From contig OX344762.1 in NCBI GenBank assembly GCA_947034895.1, positions 30,794,760 to 30,858,759 of the forward strand: 64,000 nucleotides of DNA, read 5' to 3'. Below the pieces are notes generated by a model. It was not told the DNA's origin. It worked only from the letters and a program-made list of their open reading frames with translations, and made no database searches. This document shows positions 56,885 to 64,000 of the stretch, piece after piece; positions within the stretch are counted from its first letter, which is position 1; each line of letters begins with the position of its first letter. This DNA comes from Rhytidiadelphus loreus. Lineage: Eukaryota; Streptophyta; Bryopsida; Hypnales; Hylocomiaceae. The translations under genes and the position numbers were made by a program.

Positions 56885-58081
56885 TGTTGAAATACAGTAC
56901 TTCTCTACAATACTAGTCGACACACCAACCACACACAATGAACAAGAACTTTTTGATCAAGTAACCTCCATGTGTTCCGTAAGTATACATTTACATCTTC
57001 TCAATACTAAAGCATAGTATTGAGATCACCATGCACCCAGAACAAACCCTGCCTGAGAAAAGCACGCACGCTAATGCTGCAGCTACGCTAATCCTCACAC
57101 ACAGACACAGCTCCATCCTCTGCAAGGACATACGCTCACAGAGGGCGCCATACTAATCATGATACTAACGGACCCCAGAGTAAGAACCTTCTAATATGAT
57201 TACTTCACTAGTGCAAAAGGGTGGTTTTAGTGACATGTGAAATGACATTTGGATGTCATTTCAACCACCTTCCAAGGGTGGTTGAAATGACATCCAAATG
57301 TCATTTCGCATGTCATATTTTTGATGTCACTAAAACATTGAGGTTGAAATGACATTCTAATATGTAAATTTTAAAACCTACTTAATGTACATTTTAGGTC
57401 TTTGAAATCATATTAAAAAAGAAATTTTAGATTTCAAAATCTATTTATAATGTAGATATCACTTTTTGATAACTTACTATTATGTAGATTTTACTTTTCA
57501 AAATCTTCAAAAAATGTAGATTGTTTTTTTCAAATCTTCAAAAATATAGTTTTTACCCTTCAAAATCTTCAAAAGAGTGTAGATTTATTTTTTGAAATCT
57601 TCAAAAAATGTAGACTTCTTTACTTTAAAAATCTATGTGTTTTGTAGATAGGTACATTCCTTCACATTCCTTATTTTGAAGAAGAAATGTAGGTCTTAGA
57701 TAATTTTTCCTACTCACATTATTTATCTCTACTACTTGTCTTCTCCATGGCAATTGTTATGGGATAATGTTTTCTTCTAAAATCTATCAAATTTTTTGGT
57801 TGAAATGACATTAGTTTCATTCTTGATTGAAACAAACATAATGAGATCAATTATTCTTCTAAAATCTACCAAAATTGTAAAAATGTCATTTCAACATGGG
57901 TGTTGAAATGACAATTCTCCATAACATGGTTGAAATGACATTTTTCAAAAAATGTCATTTCAACATGTCATTTAAGCCACCCTTTTGCACTAGTGCTTGG
58001 TCCTACAAATTCCAGCTAACATGACAACGCCACCACGTACAGCCACGTGTTGAGTTCTCCATGTGCTGGGATACTTCAATA
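56885..58081 (-). repeat. Copia-2 5' LTR, carrying a nested MITE
   Basis: LTR parts 56885-57205 and 57996-58081 join across the nested element at 57206-57995 to give the same 404-bp structure as 51896-52299 (one CTT being the MITE duplication). Confidence 0.9.
57206..57995. mobile_element. CACTA-type MITE nested in the copia-2 LTR
   Basis: 790 bp with perfect 19-bp inverted ends (CACTAGTGCAAAAGGGTGG) and a 3-bp duplication CTT (57203-57205 and 57996-57998), confirmed by the empty site in the other LTR (GATTACTTGGTCC). GGTTGAAATGACATT-like motifs recur near both ends and form an inner palindrome at 57230-57318. No transposase, so it needs one in trans. Confidence 0.9.
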
Positions 58082-58086
58082 GAATC

Positions 58087-58332
58087 CCTTGGACTTCACA
58101 TTGATCTTCGTCTCTTCACCTTCAACGCTAGCTGAGAAACCAGAGCACATTCGGCAAAGACAGACAGAGCATTATATATTCCAGGATATAAATGTCACTA
58201 CTTGCTGTCGATCTCGGACACTCGTCTCAAGCAACAGGATTCGCTATTTGCTCTGAACTTACTGCATTTCCGTGCTCTAGACGCCCTTCATTAACGTGTA
58301 GCAATGAAGAAATTAAAGCTGTTGATTTCATC
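58087..58332 (+). promoter_or_regulatory. Promoter and leader of small membrane gene c
   Basis: Conserved box GGACTTCACATTGATCTTCG then TCTCTTCACCTTCAACG (58092-58128), TATA-like ATTATATATTCC (about 58172) and GATATAAATGTC (58184). Copia-2 sits immediately upstream of the box. An ATG at 58192 lies only about 20 bases past the TATA and is probably not in the transcript. Confidence 0.55.
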
Positions 58333-58635
58333 ATGACACTTTCATGCGACTCCTGCGAGAAAGGCTTGTCGATCTACAATGGGATTGCCGTTGTTGCCGT
58401 GTTCTCGATCCAGTTAATTGTCTTGTACATGATCATCCGTTTCGCAGTCAGTAAGGTCGCGGTCTTTCGAGAGGTTGCTCGAGTTTCACAGACTCCAGTC
58501 GCAACCGCAACCCCAGTCCCGGTCCCAGCCGCAGCCTCAGCCCAGCCAGAAGGCGTGATAAGTAGAGTGTTTGGCGCACATTCCCACCCACCACTTCCTG
58601 CTATGGTGTCTCCTCGAGACCTTCTCGTCAACTGA
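58333..58635 (+). CDS. Small single-span membrane protein, family member c (100 aa)
   Basis: Chosen start is the ATG at 58333 (MTLSCDSCEKGLSIYNG): its context TCATCATGAC and its distance from the TATA match member b, whereas the longer frame from 58192 would begin upstream of the expected transcription start. One transmembrane segment spans residues about 15-38 (NGIAVVAVFSIQLIVLYMII), then a short basic helix, a Pro/Ala/Val-rich spacer (TPVATATPVPVPAAASA) and a tail ending MVSPRDLLVN. Two Cys lie before the span. No known family. Protein similarity to members a and b is in layout only; promoter similarity is clear. Confidence 0.55.
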   Translation: MTLSCDSCEKGLSIYNGIAVVAVFSIQLIVLYMIIRFAVSKVAVFREVARVSQTPVATATPVPVPAAASAQPEGVISRVFGAHSHPPLPAMVSPRDLLVN

Positions 58636-59457
58636 AGTTTGCAAACCAAATAGTGGCCAGGTTGTCAATTGACACCGTATCAGTGCCAGGATTTCCCATC
58701 AGTAACACATTCATGAGCACATGAGCACATTCCAGCAGAACAAATTAGAAATCTCAGCGCCCTAATTCGATGTGACAAGTCGATCGATCGCAATTGTCCA
58801 TAGCCTATTGGGAGGCTGAGTATTAATTGATCCTCCATAGATCTATCTAGATCGATTGGTAGTCGAACAATTAGCAACTTTGTTGGGAGTCCTTCATTAC
58901 TAATAAAGTATCCCATTATCTGCTGCTGTCGGTCTGTGTGCTGAGAATTATAGTAACTATTCCTGAACGGAGTTTAGAGCATCAATTGCAAGAGGCTGAG
59001 GTCGATATGTCCCGCTGTATGTCTGGAAGTCTAGTTTAATTGTTCGGAATTCGAATTGGGTTTCTTCCTGGTTTCTTCCGATGCTTTGACGATCCCTGTA
59101 CATGAAGACCTAGTGCGGTCCAGTCATGAAGATCCGCTTCGATGACCCTGGAAGGCTTGAACCTTATATGGAACAGAGTTGCCAAATCTAAGATCAGTCA
59201 CATTTTTTCCCTTAATTCCACTTGTAATTGGTCAATTTATTATATATGAGACAAATTTGCTGCGTACGGGGTGAAAATTGTGAACCAAGAAGTTGGAAGG
59301 CTCGTCAAATACTGATATGAAATTATAGCATGTCGATTTGTCCGTCCAGGGGTGGCGATGCCCTAAGGTCAATTTATGGCATGGCGTTTTGATTTATGAA
59401 CTCTTATGTGTGGGTATTGATCCGACAAAATGTCGTTTCATGTTTTTTAATGCTATG
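58636..59457. other. Spacer, no gene seen
   Basis: 3' flank of gene c with no supported coding frame. Confidence 0.4.
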
Positions 59458-59499
59458 TCAAACGGATTTTGCACCAGAAAATGGAACAAGACTTGCGTT

Positions 59500-59644
59500 G
59501 GTTATTAGTCGATCAATCAAGCCCGTCAGATCTTGGAAATCTGTGACTCTCTGAAAGAGTGCATGGAGGATAACTTTATGATTCCAAACCCTCTTTCGCT
59601 TCCGCTTCTCCAATCGCAACATGCCATGCTGCGAAGAAAATGAC
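59500..59644 (+). pseudogene. Unidentified coding fragment
   Basis: A plus-strand frame from about 59510 reads INQARQILEICDSLKECMED, then NFMIPNPLSLPLLQSQHAML and ends RRK-stop at about 59642. It looks protein-like and helical, but there is no start, promoter or family. A donor-like GTAAC follows at 59651. Treated as a remnant. Confidence 0.3.
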
Positions 59645-59699
59645 AAGACTAGGTAACACTCAATTTTTTCTTTTATTAATTACTCTTCTGATCCCTAAA

Positions 59700-59956
59700 A
59701 ATGTTGGAGCTTTGGATTCGGTGCAGCAAGGACCTTAGGGTGTGCTAAACTGAGAGTACTACTATACGGACGCCATGTGAAGGGCCCAAATGAAAACAAC
59801 CTGAAAAACGTGGGCTCAGTCACCATCCAGGTGCCTCAATGCAAGCCTGGCATGGATTGCAAGCTCCACAACGCCAAGCGTAATCGTGACACCACCCCAA
59901 GCAGCTACAAATCAGAGGCCACAAAAGCTTTCTTCGCCAGAAACAATAGAGATTGA
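59700..59956 (+). pseudogene. Unidentified coding fragment with a clear C-terminus
   Basis: Open plus-strand frame containing SFGFGAARTLGCAKLRVLLY, GRHVKGPNENNLKNVGSVTI, QVPQCKPGMDCKLHNAK and EATKAFFARNNRD-stop (59956). An acceptor-like GGTGCAG lies near its start, so it could be a last exon. I do not recognise it. Confidence 0.35.
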
Positions 59957-60059
59957 TCTATTTCAATTGGCAGGACAGTGTCTTACTTCCACCGTCACGT
60001 ACTGTACTAGCTTGAGTTCGTTCGAATTGAAGTAATTCTCGCAGAGTTCCGATTCATCA

Positions 60060-60300
60060 ATGGAGGGCGACGAGTCCTGCGTAATCTGCAGTGGCCCTCC
60101 GAAAGCTCCTGACGCGGACTGCCCCGAATGGGACGACTCCCTTCGCATTGAGAGTTTGCACTGGCTCGATCAACCACTACGTACGTGGTCATCACCAAGG
60201 AGGAGAATCTCATCACCTTGGGCGCCAGGTACCTCAACTACAGCAACTTCGCCATCGAAATATCATCTATTTGGAAGAGTATTTTGGAATTGATACAGAA
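60060..60300 (+). pseudogene. Unidentified small ORF or broken exon
   Basis: One frame gives MEGDESCVICSGPPKAPDAD and a second, overlapping frame gives TTYVVITKEENLITLGARYL, NYSNFAIEIS and a stop near 60303. Each looks coding over its own part, suggesting a frameshifted gene or an unrecognised short intron. The tandem array starts right after. Confidence 0.3.
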
Positions 60301-60313
60301 ATAAAAGTTGTAG

Positions 60314-60545
60314 ATTTTGAGTTGAAGATTTCATCCGTATGGTTAGAATTTTGAGTTGAAGATTTCATCCGTATGGTTTGAATTTTGAGTTGAAGATTTC
60401 ATCCGTATGGTTTGAATTTTGAGTTGAAGATTTCATCCGTATGGTTTGAATTTTGAGTTGAAGATTTCATCCGTATGGTTAGAATTTTGAGTTGAAGATT
60501 TCATCCGTATGGTTAGAATTTTGAGTTGAAGATTTCATCCATACT
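60314..60545. repeat. 34-bp minisatellite
   Basis: Seven units (the last partial) starting at 60314, 60348, 60382, 60416, 60450, 60484 and 60518. Each reads ATTTTGAGTTGAAGATTTCA then TCCGTATGGTTWGA, with W alternating between A and T. Units are otherwise near-identical, so expansion is recent. Confidence 0.9.
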
Positions 60546-61051
60546 CTAATGTCTTTGGAGGGTAATGAAAAAAACCCACAAATTCAATTTGTTTGTCTTA
60601 GGATTGGTCTTGGGAAGGTAATGAAAAAAAAGCATGCATTTCAATTCATTTGTCATAGGGTTAAATGAGATATGATATTTTAAGAGGGTGATGAAAAAAA
60701 CACAATCATGAGTTTCAATTTGTGTGTTCTATAGCCGTAATTGCAATGGACATCAAAATAGTTTAATAAGATGTGATGTCTTGGAAAGGCTACCTAAATC
60801 AATGATAGCTTCCGCCCTCCTCAAGGCCATGGACAACTTCAAAGTCACTATTCAAACTTTCCAATGCAAAAACTACAAGTTCAAATTGTGATTCAAAACA
60901 AAAAAATTATTTTGATGGATAAATCTTAAAGGTCACATGTAGATGAGTATTGGAGGAATTTTCTTGAAACTTTTCTAAAGAAGTTTAGATGTAGTTAAAT
61001 ATTCGAAGAGTTTTCTTGAAGATTCATTGAAAATCTAGTCCCGTCTATTGT
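60546..61051. other. AT-rich spacer, no gene seen
   Basis: Holds three loose repeats of GGTAATGAAAAAAA (about 60560, 60616 and 60686) but no gene. Confidence 0.4.
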
Positions 61052-61915
61052 TTAACCTCTAAACAACCAAACAACATTTTTTGGCAACATAGCAATTTTG
61101 TAAAAATTTATTGCATAATATGTAATTTAAAAAAAAAATTATTGCATGATATGTAATTTTTTGTAGTCGGTGGGAATTGGTTTTCTAAATTTAAATATAC
61201 GTGGAAAGCTTTGAATCATACCATTTTGAATTACCATTTTGATTTACGAGATGAAAGTTATGAGGTGTTTCTAGTTTGCGGGTAGTTATGGATTCCCTAC
61301 TCAAAAATAAACTTTGGAGTCCTTTATTTAACTCAAATTTTCATATTTAAAAAAATAAAAAATAAAAAATAAAAAATAAAAAAATAGAGAGAGATGTGTG
61401 TTTGATGTGTATTGTTTATTACTATATTACCATTGTTGGGATTGGAAATTTTCAATTTTACAATTAAATTTTTAACAATTTAGTGTTTTGAATTACTTTG
61501 TTTTACTATTTTTTTCCTATATGTTGAACAATTCCAAATGATCTAAAATTTGTCAAACATGTAGCCAACTTAACTTGAGGAATGAATCCAAAGAAATGAG
61601 GAATGAATCCAAAGAAATGAATCCAAAGAGTAACCACCATTTTGGACATTTTTTCATACAAATGTGACCTTGTAAAGTGCAGCTGCCCATATTTTCACGG
61701 GGCCAAAAAAATGATTCTTGTCACTTCAAATGTTAATATCTTGCAATCTACATGGTGTGAAATTCTGAAATTTTTTCCACATATTTTCTAACTATTTTAC
61801 TATAAGATCCAAAAGTGTCCAAAAATGTTTTCACCTAAAATTTGGTGCTTGTATTAGAAATGGCAGTTTTGGAGCGTTTTTGATGAAAACATAGTCTTTG
61901 ACATTTAAGTATTGG
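61052..61915. mobile_element. TTAACCCCTAAA-ended element, copy 3, degraded ends
   Basis: Inverted relative of 2921-3869. It begins TTAACCTCTAAACAACCAAA, shares GGCAACATAGCAATTTTG, AACAATTTAGTGTTTTGAA and TTGGAGCGTTTTTGATG, and ends near ATAGTCTTTGACATTTAAG. An AAAAAT microsatellite lies at about 61348-61384. Confidence 0.6.
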
Positions 61916-62358
61916 TTGATTGGAACCCTTAAAAAAATTGTGCCCTTCACACAATATATTGCTTGAATTGTAGGGCTTATGGAATTATTGTATATACTTG
62001 ATACAATTATTGGCACCTCACCCATTGCTTAATACAATAAGAGCCCCTATCCAAACTGTCATTAGGCCATTCATGATGTAAGTTATGACTCCTTGACCCT
62101 CACCTTCAAAATTCACTCCACTTTTGCCTTTATGCCAAGGCTTTCACATCATAGATGGCCTTAGGGATGATTGAAGCCTCCCACTTTATGTTAAGCTTAG
62201 GGCAGTTGGCGTGATTTAATTTTTAGGCTCTTTAATGAAAATTTAATTAGAATTCTATTGTCTGGTGTTAGAAGAGATGCCATCCCACATAAGAAGAACT
62301 TCCCACTCTATAATTCAAAGATTTTAGCTCCTCATTAAATGAGTTTTAGCTGTTGTAT
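61916..62358. other. Spacer, no gene seen
   Basis: No supported coding frame or repeat. Confidence 0.4.
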
Positions 62359-62531
62359 CACTAGAAGAAAACTGCGTTGATGTCAACAAAACCAATCTGA
62401 CATTTTTTTGCGATTTTTGTTTTCCAACGCAAAATTTGTGTTTCTAAAACACAAATTTTGCGTTGGAAAACAAAAATCGCAAAAAAATGTCAGATTGGTT
62501 TTGTTGACATCAACGCAGTTTTCTTCTAGTG
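62359..62531. mobile_element. Perfect hairpin MITE, CACTAGAAGAAAAC ends
   Basis: 173 bp made of two exactly complementary 85-base arms around a 3-base centre (CTA), flanked by TAT on both sides (62356-62358 and 62532-62534). It begins CACTAGAAGAAAACTGCG. No coding capacity. Perfect arms imply recent insertion or conversion; a transcript would be a long double-stranded RNA. Confidence 0.9.
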
Positions 62532-62534
62532 TAT

Positions 62535-63520
62535 AAGGCAGTGAGTTCCTCTATGATCCCAAACTTTGGGAATTCCACAATGCAACCTAGTGACGTGGTC
62601 AAGAGATTTCCACGTCAACAAAAATTAAAAAAAAAATTTTGAATTTTTTTTATTTTTTATTTTTAATAGTTTAATTATTTTAATTATTTTTTCCAAATAG
62701 CATTGGCTAGTTACTAGCAATGGGAACCAACCTAAAACAGCCCTTCCAAAGGACTAAATCCCGTTTAATGATATGTCCAAGGCCTTTTTGAACTTCTTGG
62801 AACTTGCTCTAAATCAAACTAAAGTCAACATTTTGATAGGTTTTATTAGTTTAATAAGAAATTATAACTAGACAAATTCAAACTAGACATGTTAGAGATG
62901 ACACAAGAAATGAAAACTCAACAATATCACTTATCAATGGAAAGATAATAAAGTTTGATCATGACGGTGTTAAAACTATGAAATTGATTTGAAGTCTTAA
63001 TTTTAATCCTCTTTTCATATGTCAAATCTAAAAAATTGGTCACCAAAAAAATATGAGTTTAGAGGACATAACATACATAATCCCAATCAATATACGGCTT
63101 CTCAAAATTTACTCTCCAATTTTTTTTAAATGAATTTCTAATGTGATTTTTTCTCCATGACGTAGTGTATTTGCAAGAGCTCCCAACACTAAAAAATCAA
63201 GATTTCCAATGAACACCTTTGCACAAAATCTTGAATAAAAAAATCATAATCATTCATTTTCATAATTGGATTTTTGATGCTAAAACTAAACTTCGAAAAG
63301 AACTTTTCAAAAATATAAACTACTAAAAATAGTAACGTATTTAAGTTTTATTTAACTTCAAAGTATTTTTGACCCCAGAATTTGGTGCCTTGAGCATTTA
63401 CGGGTTAGCAATGGCACCTGGAGCGACCATTTTGAAGCTCTGATTGAGAAAGTGTTTGAAACTGGTCGCGCTTAGCTTGTCGTTGAGAGCTTTGAGGTCC
63501 CGGAAATCATAGCCGGCCAA
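62535..63520. other. AT-rich spacer, no gene seen
   Basis: A paired TGACGTGG/CCACGTCA motif at about 62590-62616 recalls the arms of 15082-15384, but ends could not be set. No gene. Confidence 0.35.
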
Positions 63521-63529
63521 TGTGTCAGT

Positions 63530-63589
63530 CCACGTCAACCACTCTGACGCCACCTCAGCAAATATGGGACCACGTCATCGGCCACGTCA
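63530..63589 (+). promoter_or_regulatory. Cluster of ACGT/TGACG motifs
   Basis: CCACGTCA at 63530-63537, TGACGCCA at 63545-63552, CCACGTCA at 63570-63577 and again at 63582-63589. Such motifs bind plant bZIP factors. They lie 170-230 bases before a TATA-like sequence at 63752. Confidence 0.5.
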
Positions 63590-63749
63590 TTCGGACGGAG
63601 CCTTTCGTTCGTCGAGTTTGCCGTCCCGGCTTTCCCTCCAATCACCCTCTCATCTGCTCTTCGATTAAGCTAACAAGCTTCAGTGGCAGTGTTGCACAAC
63701 CAGGAGGAGCATGTCGCCAGAGCTGCATGAGTTCTGATTACGGAGGAGC

Positions 63750-63763
63750 AGGTTTTATAAAAA
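63750..63763 (+). promoter_or_regulatory. Possible TATA box of a gene beyond the right edge
   Basis: GTTTTATAAAAAAT lies upstream of a purine-rich, intron- or leader-like stretch with ATTAGGGTTTGGG at 63893. No coding start could be fixed before the window ends; the opposite strand is also open there. Confidence 0.3.
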
Positions 63764-64000
63764 ATAACTCGCTCGTCTCTTTTTTTTCCCAGGAATTTTG
63801 CATCGCAAGCCCTAGTTGCTTGTTGAGCAGGCAATTGTACTACTGTAGTGACGAGTGCTTGGTAGACAAGGAGGTGAATCGGTAGGGATGAAATTAGGGT
63901 TTGGGAGGAGAGAGGATTGGAGGAATGCGTTGTGAAGGAGATTGAGAAAGAGGATGAAGGAGGATGGCGAGATTGCGGGTGATGGCCTGCATTCCTCCAA

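Larger units (their letters stand above)
51896..58081 (-). mobile_element. Copia-2: older Ty1/copia element with half-tRNA primer site
   Basis: Minus-strand element with 404-bp LTRs (51896-52299 and, once the nested insertion is removed, 56885-58081) and a GAATC 5-bp target duplication. The LTRs differ at about 14 positions, nearly all transitions. The primer site complements the anticodon arm of initiator tRNA-Met rather than its 3' end. The gag-pol frame has in-frame stops at 56363, 55913, 54489, about 54428 and 53835, and a frameshift near 55325. The 5' LTR carries a 790-bp CACTA-type MITE. The element is not autonomous now. Confidence 0.92.

Noticed and set aside
58192..58332. Longer N-terminus for small gene c starting MSLLAVDLGHSS
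   Set aside because: The ATG lies about 20 bases after the TATA-like box and the added sequence aligns with the leader of gene b, so it is probably not transcribed.
1..64000. CRISPR array, tRNA or rRNA genes
   Set aside because: No spaced direct repeats and no tRNA or rRNA core motifs were seen; tandem arrays here are contiguous minisatellites.

Overview
This looks like nuclear DNA from a land plant. The evidence is the transposon set (Ty1/copia elements, an L1-type LINE with a plant-style ORF1, CACTA-like and other terminal-inverted-repeat elements), a germin-like (cupin) pseudogene, and a kinase with a helical N-terminal domain like that of plant MLKL proteins. The GC-poor spacers and sparse genes would suit a bryophyte or other non-seed plant, but nothing here fixes the species. 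No rRNA gene, tRNA gene or CRISPR array was seen.

Layout. 0-6.3 kb: the start of a truncated unknown gene (minus) with its upstream block, then AT-rich spacer with small inverted-repeat elements. 6.3-14.5 kb: a full-length LINE (minus) with a 16-bp target-site duplication, crippled by amber codons and frameshifts. 14.5-22.8 kb: AT-rich DNA with several small elements, possibly lying within one large CACTA-like element. 22.8-34.9 kb: two intact inverted copies of the unknown gene (23.5 kb plus, 33.4 kb minus). Between them lie germin-like remnants, one split by a very young copia element (26783-32526, identical LTRs). 35-41 kb: AT-rich repeats. 41-46 kb: a kinase ORF followed by a pseudokinase ORF, probably one spliced tandem-kinase gene. 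47-58.6 kb: three tiny single-span membrane-protein genes sharing a promoter block; an older copia element (51896-58081), itself carrying a CACTA-type MITE, sits just upstream of the third promoter. 59-64 kb: gene fragments, a 34-bp minisatellite, a perfect hairpin MITE and a promoter-like right edge.

The best leads for undescribed biology are the tandem kinase/pseudokinase locus, the small membrane-protein family with its shared promoter box, the triplicated unknown gene with its conserved leader, and the mutation patterns in the transposons (amber-only in-frame stops in the LINE, transition-dominated LTR divergence in the older copia).
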